DNA of 64,000 nucleotides from Desulfomarina profundi. GTDB lineage: Bacteria; Desulfobacterota; Desulfobulbia; Desulfobulbales; Desulfocapsaceae. The translations under genes were made by a program, and so were the position numbers. The stretch is from NCBI RefSeq assembly GCF_019703855.1, contig NZ_AP024086.1:4236501-4300500 (forward strand). The letters run 5' to 3'. The notes under the pieces are model-generated. The model did no database searches. It saw only the letters and a list, made by a program, of their open reading frames with translations, and had not been told where the DNA came from. Shown here piece by piece: positions 44,680 through 53,425 of this stretch (the first letter of the stretch is position 1; the number at the start of each line of letters is the position of its first letter).

Positions 44680-45890
44680 CTAGTCGCCTCCCCGGATTTT
44701 TTAAGGATTTTATCGCGGAGTTTCAATGCCATTCCGGCAACCGGCGCTGAAAGGGATGTGGTTATAATTCGCTCGCCTTCCCGGATATTAGAAGAAACAA
44801 GCACCTGTTCCCTGTTGCTGAAGATAATGTTAACCTTTCTGACCTGCAGGATGTTGTCATCTGACAGAATATGGACAGTATTCCCTTCATGGAGATAGCG
44901 ACGGGAAAGAGGAATCACGCGGGGAAGCAGAGTTCCCTCGATTTTGGCACTGAGATAGGAGCCGAGGAGAAGTCTGGGGCTCTTTTTGTGAGTCTTTTTC
45001 AGGCTGAGTGGATCGTCAATGGAGACGAAGAGTACGGCCATTCGGCCCTGCTCTTCCAGTTTCGGAGCAAGGCGCAGGACCTGGGCTTGTCGGCTGGTAC
45101 TGTTTCTGTTATTTATTTCCGTAAATACAGTAGCATGAGAACCAATTTCCCCGGGATGATCAGGAATAGTGATCCAGCGCAGTTTGTCCCTGGGGACCGT
45201 AAGTTTCAGCCAGTATTCATCGGTTCCCACCAGCCTGGCCAGAGGGATGGATTTTGTAACGAGAGCTCCGATATTGGTTGATATTGAAGAGATAATTCCG
45301 TTGAACGGCGCCGTTATCCGGGTTCGTTTCAGGTCCAGTTTTGCCCTGGCCAGTTTTGCCCTCGCACTTTCCAGGATGGCTCTCCGGTTTTCCAGTTGCG
45401 GTTTTCTCAACATGAGCTGTTTTTCGCTTTCGGTCGCTTCTTCATTGAGGATTTCAAATTCTTTCCGGGCAATAAGCTGATTTCCCATCTCCAGAGCAAG
45501 ATCATTTTCAGCTTTTGCAACACTACTTTTCTGCTCTTGGATCTGCAGAAGGTAGTCTGCAGAATCGATGACCAGGAGTTCATCCCCTTTTTTTACATGT
45601 CCACCGGGTACAAAAGTCGGGGAGATTTTAACAATTTCTCCACTGACCTGGGCTGTGATGTCTATTTCTCTGGCCGGAACGACTGTTCCCATGGCATGGA
45701 TAGTGACGCGGTAGGGGGTGTAGTGTGCTGTTTCAACTTCAACTGGATGTGGGTGTGGCAGTCTTTTTTTCGGTTTTGCTCCCGGAGCAGTGTTGAGGAA
45801 ATGTATTGCAATAAGGCTGCCGCTGGCCAGAACGAGTATGCAGAAAAAAATCTGCACTAATACCGATATGATTCTGCGTTGATTTTCCAT
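44676..45890 (-). CDS. RND efflux membrane-fusion (periplasmic adaptor) protein
   Basis: 404 residues with an N-terminal membrane anchor (ISVLVQIFFCILVLASGSLIAIHF), a biotinyl-lipoyl-like half motif (GTVVPAREIDITAQVSGEIV), a long coiled-coil hairpin, and a second half motif (ARAKLDLKRTRITAPFNGII). This is the HlyD/AcrA family layout. It bridges the pump and the outer-membrane channel. Its stop overlaps the pump start (ATGA) and it lies 47 bases after the channel gene. Confidence 0.92.
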   Translation of the reverse strand: MENQRRIISVLVQIFFCILVLASGSLIAIHFLNTAPGAKPKKRLPHPHPVEVETAHYTPYRVTIHAMGTVVPAREIDITAQVSGEIVKISPTFVPGGHVKKGDELLVIDSADYLLQIQEQKSSVAKAENDLALEMGNQLIARKEFEILNEEATESEKQLMLRKPQLENRRAILESARAKLARAKLDLKRTRITAPFNGIISSISTNIGALVTKSIPLARLVGTDEYWLKLTVPRDKLRWITIPDHPGEIGSHATVFTEINNRNSTSRQAQVLRLAPKLEEQGRMAVLFVSIDDPLSLKKTHKKSPRLLLGSYLSAKIEGTLLPRVIPLSRRYLHEGNTVHILSDDNILQVRKVNIIFSNREQVLVSSNIREGERIITTSLSAPVAGMALKLRDKILKKSGEATR

Positions 45891-45937
45891 TTTCTGAAAT
45901 ACATGTTTGCCCGCATTTTTCTTCGGTTCAGGCGGTG

Positions 45938-47341
45938 TCAGGTTCGAGGTTTTGGAGAATTGTCACTACCCAGAGGGTGGCCGCCAAGCGCTCTGTACAA
46001 GCCGATTCTGTATTCAATCTGCAGGCGTCTGGCCTTGAGCAGGTTGCGCTGTAATTTCTGGTGGAACAGCAGGGCCTGAAGGACGCGCTGGTAGTTTTCC
46101 ACCCCCTGCCTGTAGCGAATGGAAACATGACTGACAGTGCTCTCCGCAAAATGAAGCTGTCTTACCAGGCTGTCAATGATTTTCTGCTGTTCCTTTTCTC
46201 TTGCAAGATTATCTTCCACTTCAAGGATTGCCTGGAGAATAGTCTGACCATATTGGTAGAATTGCTGTTTGGCAAGTGCTTCCTGTCTATTGACTTCTTC
46301 TTTTCTCAGGCCTCCGTCCAGCAGGGGAGCTGTGAGATTGGCCAGGAGATTTGTGAACCAGTTGTCGAAAAGTTGACTTGCCCGTTCAGCCGTGCTTGAA
46401 AGCTCTGCGGATATACTTAGCCTGGGCAGTCGGTCGGCGATGGCGGATGCAACCCTTTTCCCGGCTGCCTGGAGTCGCAGGGACTCTCGCTCTATGTCGG
46501 GTCGCCTGGTGAGGAGTTCTCCTGGAATTCCGGTCTGTGGTAGAGGCGGGAGGTGTGGCAGACTGGTTCCGGGATTGAAATGATATGTTCCTGGAACTTC
46601 CCCCAGGAGCAGGGAGAGCTGATGTTCCAGCAGTGAGATGTTCTGTCGCATTACCGCAAGTTCTTCGACAGTACTTTCAACCAGTTGACGTTGTTGCAGC
46701 ATATCAGGAGCCCCTGCAAGTCCTGCACGGAAGCGGGTTGTGATAAGATCCAGTATCCGGGAATTTGTTTCATGCTGTTTCTGCAGGAGCCGAAGTTGCA
46801 TGGTTGTTTCCACCAGGTTGTACCAGGTTTTTGCCACCTCCGCGGCAAGAGTTATTGCGGCGGTTTGCAGATCGGCTTGGGAGGCCTCAGCTTCAAAAAC
46901 AGCGGCATCCCGAGCCGCAGCCAGTCTGCCCCACAGGTCAACCTCATAGGATGCAGCCAAGCTGAAATGAAACGAGTCTGCTGAATTGTCTCTTGTGTAA
47001 TCGTGTTTTGTTCCAACCTTTCCCTGGGTATCCAAAGAGGGCACCAGGCGTGCCCCGGTCTGCCGGGCTGCCGATTTTGCGGCTGAAAGACGGTTTCTGG
47101 CAATATGAAGAGAGAAATTATTGGAAAATGCCCGGTTGACGAGGTTGTCCAGACCGGGGTCATGGAATGAAAGCCACCAGCCTGATTTTACAGCTTTTTG
47201 CCCGGTCATGGAAAATGAAAGGGGCAGGTCGAGAGGTGGATTCGAAGGTACGGATGGATTTTGAACGCAGGAGAGGCAACAGGCAAAAAGCAGGAAAGAA
47301 CAGAAAAAACGGTGCAGAAAACGGGGAGAATATTGTGCCAT
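45938..47341 (-). CDS. Outer-membrane efflux channel, TolC/OprM family lipoprotein
   Basis: 467 residues with a lipoprotein signal (FFCSFLLFACCLSC, lipobox ending LSC), then two TolC-type repeats. NFSLHIARNRLSAAKSAARQTGARLVPSLD and YEVDLWGRLAAARDAAVFEAEAS, followed by LTRRPDIERESLRLQAAG, are OprM/NodT hallmarks. It is the exit duct of the tripartite pump. The ATG at 47341 lies 10 bases after the gtrA-like stop; the ORF starting at 47383 overlaps that gene and is less likely. Confidence 0.9.
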   Translation of the reverse strand: MAQYSPRFLHRFFCSFLLFACCLSCVQNPSVPSNPPLDLPLSFSMTGQKAVKSGWWLSFHDPGLDNLVNRAFSNNFSLHIARNRLSAAKSAARQTGARLVPSLDTQGKVGTKHDYTRDNSADSFHFSLAASYEVDLWGRLAAARDAAVFEAEASQADLQTAAITLAAEVAKTWYNLVETTMQLRLLQKQHETNSRILDLITTRFRAGLAGAPDMLQQRQLVESTVEELAVMRQNISLLEHQLSLLLGEVPGTYHFNPGTSLPHLPPLPQTGIPGELLTRRPDIERESLRLQAAGKRVASAIADRLPRLSISAELSSTAERASQLFDNWFTNLLANLTAPLLDGGLRKEEVNRQEALAKQQFYQYGQTILQAILEVEDNLAREKEQQKIIDSLVRQLHFAESTVSHVSIRYRQGVENYQRVLQALLFHQKLQRNLLKARRLQIEYRIGLYRALGGHPLGSDNSPKPRT

Positions 47342-47351
47342 AGATGGTTGG

Positions 47352-47822
47352 TCACCCCTGGAAAATAAAGAATTTTCTAACAATATAATTTATCATTACA
47401 GCTGTGACGATATTGGAACAGAAAGCATACGTGGTCAGCACTCCAAAGCGTTTTATGAGTATTCCCATAAGCATGGTGCCGAGGAAGACACTGATGCCTG
47501 AGACAGCATAAAAGAGGAGAATTTCGATTATCACAGGATAGCGTCCTCCCTGGAAGACCCAGAGAACATTGGTAATGTAGGCCACCATGTTGGCAATGAG
47601 AAAACCGAGAAAATTACCAATCATGGAGTTTCTTGCCCTTGTTGCGTCATTGACCTTATGTATGGAGAGCTTGAAAAAACGTACTGCATGGTCTTTTTCC
47701 TGCAGTGAGGGGAAAATTTTCCAGGCAATGAAGTGGAAGATGATAATATGGGTAAGTGTAGCCAGTCCCCCGGCTATTCCGTATTTAATAAACTGAATAA
47801 TGGCTGTGGAATCGATATTCAT
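47352..47822 (-). CDS. GtrA-family membrane protein
   Basis: 156 residues with four hydrophobic helices. FIKYGIAGGLATLTHIIIFHFIAW at the start and NFLGFLIANMVAYITNVLWVFQGG in the middle are typical of GtrA, a small membrane protein linked to flipping or handling of undecaprenyl-phosphate-linked sugars. An Arg/Lys-rich insert (KLSIHKVNDATRARNS) between helices 1 and 2 is longer than usual. It is the first gene of the RND transcript, an unusual pairing. Confidence 0.82.
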   Translation of the reverse strand: MNIDSTAIIQFIKYGIAGGLATLTHIIIFHFIAWKIFPSLQEKDHAVRFFKLSIHKVNDATRARNSMIGNFLGFLIANMVAYITNVLWVFQGGRYPVIIEILLFYAVSGISVFLGTMLMGILIKRFGVLTTYAFCSNIVTAVMINYIVRKFFIFQG

Positions 47823-48004
47823 CTGTGTCGTGTATTAATCTTCAGGGACACTTGGAGCTGTGTTTTATGATGAGAGTAAAATGGGTAAATGGTCAAGATT
47901 TTTACAGGCTCTTTTGTCTGTTTCACAGAGTTGAGTTCTGTAAAACACACATCTATACCAGATCTCGGCATGAAAAACCACTCCAGTCATCGCTGGGGAA
48001 TACA

Positions 48005-48122
48005 GGATCAGTCCGCATTGCTCATGAACAATGTACTCGTTTTGATCTGGCTTTATAGATTCACAAAGTCAGCAAAGCTGGTACTGTTTTCAAGTTAACA
48101 CATTGTTCACGGAGATCAGTCC
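48005..48122. repeat. Inverted-repeat element, family 3, copy 3
   Basis: Left arm GGATCAGTCCGCATTGCTCAT-GAACAATGTACTCGTTTTG and right arm CAAGTTAACACATTGTTCAC followed by GGAGATCAGTCC are inverted copies. They match the arms at 5209-5490 in opposite orientation. Intergenic, 47823-48149 has no other feature. Confidence 0.5.
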
Positions 48123-48149
48123 AGATGGGAGGAGTGCGGAGTAGGGGAA

Positions 48150-49283
48150 TCATTCCTCCATCATTTCCGAAAAAGGTCCAATCCCTTTACTGTGTACTGA
48201 ATCAAGCAACTCCCTTGGGTTATGGAGAAAAGCATCAATCTCCGGTTTTTCGAGATCCATGCATTCATCGTAGGTAGTGATGAGGTTCTGGTGACTCCAG
48301 CGGGTCAGGTAATAGATGATCAGTTCGGGCAGACGGGTGTAAATGGTTTCTTCGGGCATGGGATCAATAAAGGAAGAAGCCTCCAGGCGTGCGGAAGAGA
48401 GGACCTGGGATTTATAGAAACTGTTTAAAAACATGAGCTCCGGGGGCAGGTCTGCCTTGAGTCCAAATTTTCGTAAAAAACGAAGCAGTATGATAAGAGC
48501 CTTCTTCCCGCTGTTGGCCATGAGATAGGGCACATAAATTTCTTTTGGTGTACTGAGCTGGAGGTATGATTTTATGGTGAGGATGAGGTTCGCCAGATCC
48601 ACCGGATTTTTGTCGACAAAATGAATGGTTTTTCCTCTGAACTCGTCCCGGTTGTTCAGGATGTGTTCAATGAAATAGGGGAGTTTTCTTGCGTTGGAAT
48701 AGGAATGCAGAGTGTTCTTCCTTGTGAAGAGAACAGGCATGGATTGGTCCGCAATGGAAAAGAGCAGACGGTGAAATCCCTGGATTTTATGGTCGTGAGC
48801 TCCATAGACCACAGCCAGTCGCACACAGGAGCAATCCAGACCTTGATCCCGGCTCATAAGACGCAATGTTTCCTCTGCCATCAGTTTTGATTTGGCGTAG
48901 TTGGACATTCTTGGTACCAGGGGCAGGTAATCCTCTTCTTTCAGATCTATACCTGCGGGCAGTGTGGCGGCTGAACTGATATGGATATACGGAATGTTGA
49001 GAGCGTTTGCAGCCCGGGCAAGATTGAGTGTTCCGAGATAATTGACTTCAAAGGCCAGCTGGCCATCGGAACTGAGCGTGGCCATGGCAGCGTTGATTAT
49101 AAAATCCGGTTTGACAGAAGAGAGGTAATCGCGGATATCGGCCTCTTCACGAATGGACAGTTTTTTGCTGCTGGGGGCGCGAATATCTACAGTTTCAGCA
49201 TGTTTTGTCTTATAATAGTTGACTATTGTGCCGCCAATCAGGCCTGAACCACCGACCAGGACACCAGTTTTTTTTCTGGCCAT
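48150..49283 (-). CDS. NAD-dependent epimerase/dehydratase family protein
   Basis: 377 residues with an N-terminal Rossmann motif (GVLVGGSGLIGGTIVNYY), the substrate-binding HISSAATLPAG and the catalytic Tyr-x-x-x-Lys as NYAKSKLMAEETL. This is the extended short-chain dehydrogenase type that acts on nucleotide-activated sugars. The last 130 residues (from about 250) are longer than usual and may form an extra domain. Start at 49283; ORF residues upstream of it show no conserved sequence. It probably feeds surface polysaccharide synthesis, given the glycosyltransferase and GtrA genes nearby. Confidence 0.85.
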   Translation of the reverse strand: MARKKTGVLVGGSGLIGGTIVNYYKTKHAETVDIRAPSSKKLSIREEADIRDYLSSVKPDFIINAAMATLSSDGQLAFEVNYLGTLNLARAANALNIPYIHISSAATLPAGIDLKEEDYLPLVPRMSNYAKSKLMAEETLRLMSRDQGLDCSCVRLAVVYGAHDHKIQGFHRLLFSIADQSMPVLFTRKNTLHSYSNARKLPYFIEHILNNRDEFRGKTIHFVDKNPVDLANLILTIKSYLQLSTPKEIYVPYLMANSGKKALIILLRFLRKFGLKADLPPELMFLNSFYKSQVLSSARLEASSFIDPMPEETIYTRLPELIIYYLTRWSHQNLITTYDECMDLEKPEIDAFLHNPRELLDSVHSKGIGPFSEMMEE

Positions 49284-49441
49284 ATTTATGTCCGGCAAAA
49301 TGCAAGGGAATCCATGGGCCACTCTAAAAGTTACTGTTTTCCAGGGGCCCACAGGCTATTTCTTCTTTTTATTAAATAGTTGGAGTTTGCACAAGAAAAA
49401 TAAACTGTTCATAAAATGAAAAAATAACTTTCCATTTCATA

Positions 49442-49675
49442 TCAGGTTTTTTTTTGGTTTTTTATTTCAGTAACGGTAACATTGGACATACCGGACATGG
49501 CTACACAACGGGATTTATACAGCATTTTCATCTGCTCAAATCCCTGTTCAATAATTTCCTCTTCACTGGGAGAGTGGTTTTCTTCCAGATTGTCGATTTG
49601 TCTTGAAGAACAACTGCAGCCGTTTTTTCCCGTTTCCCAAGTCTGTAGTTTTTTCTGCCTGCTCTTTTTGTTCAT
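49442..49675 (-). CDS. Small hypothetical protein
   Basis: 77 residues, charged, with a basic N-terminus, a CSCSS motif near residue 20, an acidic middle (NLEENHSPSEEEIIEQGFEQM) and three Cys in all. I recognise no family. GAGAG lies before the ATG, and the amino-acid mix is protein-like, but there is no homologue in the window to support it. The gap to the next gene (49676-50024) shows only an AT-rich stretch with GTTGTATGTAAT at 49709. Confidence 0.45.
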   Translation of the reverse strand: MNKKSRQKKLQTWETGKNGCSCSSRQIDNLEENHSPSEEEIIEQGFEQMKMLYKSRCVAMSGMSNVTVTEIKNQKKT

Positions 49676-50024
49676 GTTTAACTCTCATGTATATTTTTTA
49701 TAAAATCAGTTGTATGTAATATTTTCACTATCTTATTTAAGTGAATCTCAGGGGCGTTGCGGATTCGTGTATTATTGAGAACTGATGCTGTTTTCGGGAA
49801 AATAAAGTATTGCCGGATCCCGCAGCCAAGTTCGTCCAAAATGCGGTAAAATATCTCTTGTTCTACGGATATTTGTCTAAAAGAGTACGAATTTCAGTGG
49901 CTGGAAGCAACAGTTATTTTCTTTCTCATGCTGTAAATATGAGTACCTCGGTTATGAATTTGTATGTTATTGTTGAATGAATTAACAGAGATCAGGAAAT
50001 TTTTTCAGAGCATGAGGGATTATT

Positions 50025-50651
50025 GTGCTGGATAGATGGGCGTTGCAACTGGTGAAAAAGCCGTTGAATGCGGGAGCGGTTATCCTGGCTCGTCACAGTG
50101 TCAGTGCGGACTCCGTAACCGTGGCCGGTTTTGCTGTCGGGCTTCTTGCCCTGCCTGCTCTTTTTATGAAATTGTATTGGGTAGCCCTGGTCTGTATCCT
50201 GATAAACAGAGTAGCTGATGGGCTGGATGGGGCAATTGCCCGTATCCAGGGACCGACCGATGGAGGGGGATTTCTCGATATTACTCTGGATTTCATTTTT
50301 TACTCTTCAGTAGTTTTTGGCTTTGCACTGGCTGATCCTGAGCGAAACGGACTTGCGGCAACCGCTCTTCTCTTTGCTTTTGTGGGCACCGGGAGTAGTT
50401 TTCTGGCTTTTGCAATTATGGCAGAAAAACGTGGTCTGACAAATTTCAAATATCCCAACAAGGGTTTTTTTTATCTTGCCGGATTGGCTGAAGGAACAGA
50501 AACGTTGTGTTTTTTTGTTTTCTTTTGTCTTTTTCCCGGATTTTTTACTGAGTTGGCTTATACCTTTGCTGTTATCTGCATGATTACAGTGATTACAAGG
50601 GTGTCCGGAGGATACCTTGCACTAAGAAATGATGATTCCGGGACTGTTTGA
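50025..50651 (+). CDS. CDP-alcohol phosphatidyltransferase family protein
   Basis: 208 residues with the family signature D-G-x2-A-R-x8-G-x3-D-x3-D, here VADGLDGAIARIQGPTDGGGFLDITLD, and four to six hydrophobic helices. The family joins a CDP-activated lipid or sugar to an alcohol acceptor in the inner membrane; the exact product is not clear. The GTG start at 50025 follows GAGGG. The next gene starts within a few bases, so the two are co-expressed. Confidence 0.87.
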   Translation: MLDRWALQLVKKPLNAGAVILARHSVSADSVTVAGFAVGLLALPALFMKLYWVALVCILINRVADGLDGAIARIQGPTDGGGFLDITLDFIFYSSVVFGFALADPERNGLAATALLFAFVGTGSSFLAFAIMAEKRGLTNFKYPNKGFFYLAGLAEGTETLCFFVFFCLFPGFFTELAYTFAVICMITVITRVSGGYLALRNDDSGTV

Positions 50652-50655
50652 GAGT

Positions 50656-51836
50656 ATGACCGAAAAAAATGAAAGCAGAATAGATCGATCCATGAGTATT
50701 GTCGGAAAAGTCCGGAGCCTGGGTCATGTGGTGATCGAAGGAAAGGTGGAAGGAGATCTTGACTGTACAAGCATGAAGATTGTTCGGGAAGGAACATTAC
50801 TTGGTGATATTCATGCTGAAGAAATAGAGTGTTTTGGAACTATTGAAGGAAGAATTAAGACCCGGAAATTCATCATGAGAAAAGATGGTTGCCATACGGG
50901 TACTGTGGAAACAACAGAGTTGCGAGTGGAGCCTGGAGCATTTTTAGACTGTGCCCTGCACGATGGGGGAGAGGTTTGTCCTTCAGGTATTGAGAAAGGG
51001 GGGCGGGAGGTAGCTGAAACCGGGGTCTCTGGGGAGTCAGTTGTTGACTGGGAAAGGTTGGCAGCTGTTTTCGAAAGTAATGCCCAGCAATGTATCATGG
51101 AGGTTCCCTGGTCCGAAAGAAGGGAACTGCTTCATCAGATTCTGACTCTTCTTGAAAAGGAAAAGCCCCTGATTAAAATCACTGGTGATCCTGGAAGTGG
51201 TAAGAGTACACTGATCGCCAGGCTCAAGGAGGTTCTGCCAGATGAAACAGATTTGTTCATACTTGAGAAACCTGTCGGTTCGGTAAGAGATCTTCTTTCT
51301 GCAGTCGCGGATTATCTTCAACTGCCTGTACTCGCTGATGACAGGCAGCGGGATATTGTCGGGAAGATCAAAGGTGTCATTGCACCAGATGGATGTATTC
51401 GCAAAAAAATGGTTCTGGCTGTAGATGATGCCCAGCTGATGTATCCTGCAACAATGGAGGGGTTATCCGTCTGCTCACCAGCGCCTATGAGGGTGGGGAA
51501 GCGCTGGTGCAGATTATTCTGCTGGGAACTGGAGAAATGGAAGGGAAGCTTGTTCATACAACCCGTGAATATTTTGAGGATGAAACCAACTGTCTGCTGG
51601 CTCTTGAACCTCTCTCCATAAAAGATACTTCCGAGTATCTTCGTCTCTGTCTTCAGATTGAAGTGGACAGGGAGGACCTGAATCCTGTGGATCTCCTTCC
51701 TTTTGAAACCCTGAAAAAGCTGTATACCGCAAGTGACGGAAATATAAGGCTGATAAATAATCTTGTCGCCGGGGCGTTTCGCAGAGCTTCGCAATCGGGT
51801 TCTCTCTTTGTTGCAGTACACCATATTCATCAGTAG
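50656..51836 (+). CDS. Bactofilin-AAA+ (ExeA/GspA-type) ATPase fusion (one frameshift)
   Basis: About 393 residues. Residues 1-110 are a bactofilin beta-helix: MSIVGKVRSLGHVVIEGKVEG, GTLLGDIHAEEIECFGTIEG, and repeats of hydrophobic-Gly turns. A linker leads to an ATPase domain with Walker A ITGDPGSGKSTLIARL, Walker B MVLAVDDAQLM, and sensor-1-like IILLGTGEMEG, as in ExeA/GspA/MshM proteins. The frame breaks at GGGG 51459-51462; one more G restores MEGVIRLLTSAYEGGEALVQ and the end at 51836. Bactofilins polymerise without nucleotide; fusion to an ExeA-like motor is unusual. ExeA-like ATPases help place secretion or pilus machinery, so a scaffold-linked motor is a plausible idea. The start may be 50629. 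Confidence 0.78.
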
Positions 51837-51994
51837 CCCGAATTTCTCCCCGCTTTGCCAGGCAGATTTTTTAACCAGCATTTTGACTGGTGTATTCAAT
51901 CCGGTTTTACCTAAATCCTGCACTTCGGGAACAAAGAAAAAATATTTATAATGTATAAACAGATAGTTATAATATTACAGTAGGGGCTGTACTA

Positions 51995-52021
51995 CTCACT
52001 ATCAGAGTGAGATTGTTTTTC
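51995..52021 (+). terminator. Possible terminator after the bactofilin-ATPase gene
   Basis: CTCAC (51995-51999) and GTGAG (52007-52011) form a short stem with a 7-base loop, followed by ATTGTTTTT. The stem is weak. Confidence 0.4.
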
Positions 52022-52042
52022 TTTATTCCCTTGCCCTGGGGG

Positions 52043-52141
52043 ATTGGCAATTTTATCGAATCTGCTTCGTTATCAAGTGCTTGAAGTATGTTAATACGTC
52101 TGCGCCCTTGATGCCTCGCATCTCCGAAAAACTTGCCAATT
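52043..52141. repeat. Intergenic palindromic element
   Basis: ATTGGCAATTTTATCGAATCTGC at the left is the imperfect reverse complement of GCATCTCCGAAAAACTTGCCAAT at the right. The centre has CAAGTGCTTG and TATGTTAATACG. It shares the CTGCTTCGTTA string with 28701. Non-coding. Confidence 0.55.
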
Positions 52142-52218
52142 GCAGGATTTAGGTTTTAATCTATTTTATTCGTGGTTGCTGGGTAATCTAATGCAACTGC
52201 AAAGGTCAGGGAGTAGTG

Positions 52219-52425
52219 ATGGATTCTGTATCGACACTTTTCTGGGGAGTTCTGTTCGGTGCTGTCGGGCTTGGCTTTTTTACATATGGAAGAAAACAGA
52301 GAGCTGTTGTTCCTCTGAGTTCGGGAATTGCACTTTGTCTGATTCCATATTTTATCTCGAACAGCTATCTGCTTGTGGCAGCAGGGTGTGTGTTGGTAAT
52401 TGTGCCTTTTTTCCTGAAAATATGA
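52219..52425 (+). CDS. Small two-helix membrane protein
   Basis: 68 residues, mostly two hydrophobic helices separated by YGRKQRAVVPLSSGIA; the pattern FxYGRKQ and PYFI-SNSYLL is like small proteins often annotated as amino acid transport protein, with no proven function. The ATG at 52219 follows AGGGAG. It precedes another membrane-anchored protein by 31 bases. Confidence 0.65.
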   Translation: MDSVSTLFWGVLFGAVGLGFFTYGRKQRAVVPLSSGIALCLIPYFISNSYLLVAAGCVLVIVPFFLKI

Positions 52426-52456
52426 TTTCAGGGTAAATTATGAGCGGGAGGGGCGT

Positions 52457-53026
52457 ATGGCAGATGAAAAACGTGAACAATCCGGCGGTATCGGACTTGC
52501 CGGTTTACCGAAAAACTGGTCTGTTGCCGTACAACTTGTAGGGACGTTCGGACTGGCGGTCTTCCTTGTCCTGTACTATGTCCTTGTTATGCAACCAAGG
52601 GATGTCAAGCGATATGAGGAACTCAGAGATTCTGTATTGTCTCTTGAAAAAATCATGATCAGCAGGCAGAGTCTGGTCACCCGTGAAACGGTAAGACGCC
52701 TGGAGGATCTGTATATTGCCGGAGTAAGTTACGAGACAGGTTCTCTTGTGAAGAGAGAATTGAAAAGGAATGTGAATTCTGCAGATCTTTCAAAGGAAAT
52801 TGAAAAAAAACTCATATTTGCAACCAGGCTCCTTGAAGGTTTGAGGAGGAAAAATGAGGGAGTCGTGTCCGAGATGCTGACCTATAAAATCCTTAACAGC
52901 GAAATAAGTGATAAAATTGCGGAAAAAGCTGTGCGGGAGTGGCGGGGAAGAACGCTGGAAGAGATAGTGGCTGAGTGCAGGGATGCCCTGTATTTTGCAA
53001 TTCGGCAGGCAGCCAGGGCGAAATGA
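52457..53026 (+). CDS. Membrane-anchored hypothetical protein
   Basis: 189 residues; no family recognised. A short soluble N-terminus (GGIGLAGLPKNW) precedes one transmembrane helix (VAVQLVGTFGLAVFLVLYYVLVM, about 25-50). The rest is a charged, helical cytoplasmic or periplasmic domain of about 135 residues, probably coiled-coil. GGGAGGGGCGT gives a good ribosome site. It lies 47 bases before the TusA-like gene and may share its transcript. Confidence 0.7.
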   Translation: MADEKREQSGGIGLAGLPKNWSVAVQLVGTFGLAVFLVLYYVLVMQPRDVKRYEELRDSVLSLEKIMISRQSLVTRETVRRLEDLYIAGVSYETGSLVKRELKRNVNSADLSKEIEKKLIFATRLLEGLRRKNEGVVSEMLTYKILNSEISDKIAEKAVREWRGRTLEEIVAECRDALYFAIRQAARAK

Positions 53027-53073
53027 TTTTTTAAGGTATGTATCTTCATGTGGAAGGAGTTTGGCGGAAAAAA

Positions 53074-53301
53074 ATGCGTAGAAAAACAAAAATAGAAATT
53101 GACTATCGAAACGATTGCTGAATCGGTTTTAAAGACGTGCGGGCACGTCTGAACAAAATGGCCACCGGCGAGGAATTTCATTTTATCTGTGACGGGAAAA
53201 TGGCTGATAAAATCGAGCGCATTATCTTGCTCAACGGTGGAGAAATATCTGCAAAAGATACCAGGTCCTATGGTGTCGTCATTTCCATTCGGAAAAAATA
53301 G
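53074..53301 (+). CDS. TusA-like protein with in-frame TGA, probable selenoprotein (Cys-Sec)
   Basis: Read through the TGA at 53119-53121 the frame gives 75 residues. It aligns with TusA/SirA proteins without gaps from the active Cys onward: C-U-I-G-F-K-D-V-R-A-R-L against the family C-P-x-P-V-x-x-x-x-x-A-L, then NKMATGEEFHFICD, and the end SYGVVISIRKK. The TGA directly follows the Cys codon (codons 15 and 16), so selenocysteine would sit where the family has Pro. Frame is the same on both sides. A SECIS-like hairpin starts 11 bases after the TGA. Start ATG 53074 (GGAAGGAG is 15 bases upstream) or ATG 53038. If not decoded, it is a pseudogene. Confidence 0.6.
53133..53150 (+). promoter_or_regulatory. 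Bacterial SECIS-like hairpin after the in-frame TGA
   Basis: AGACGTG (53133-53139) pairs with CACGTCT (53144-53150) around a CGGG loop; C-G closing makes it up to 8 bp. TTTT (53127-53130) and AAAA further out can add a lower stem. The loop begins 18 bases after the TGA and has the Gs expected for SelB binding; bacterial SECIS elements lie about 16-37 bases after the UGA. Confidence 0.55.
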
Positions 53302-53425
53302 TATCCTGCTGAAATAATTCTGAAGTTTCAAGGGATTTCTTTTACTTTCAGAGTTCTGGTAAAATACGAAAACCGTAAAAAACAAGGTTTTATAGTGTTG
53401 ATAGCGTAAATAAATGGCATAAAAG

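Noticed and set aside
43135-44898. Long open frame on the + strand (587 codons)
   Set aside because: It is fully antisense to the RND pump and adaptor genes, which have strong family motifs. Its translation shows no family features, so it is a codon-bias shadow.
49709-49720. GTTGTATGTAAT as a sixth operator of the GntR regulon
   Set aside because: One mismatch, an AT-rich surrounding and no catabolic gene nearby; chance is likely.
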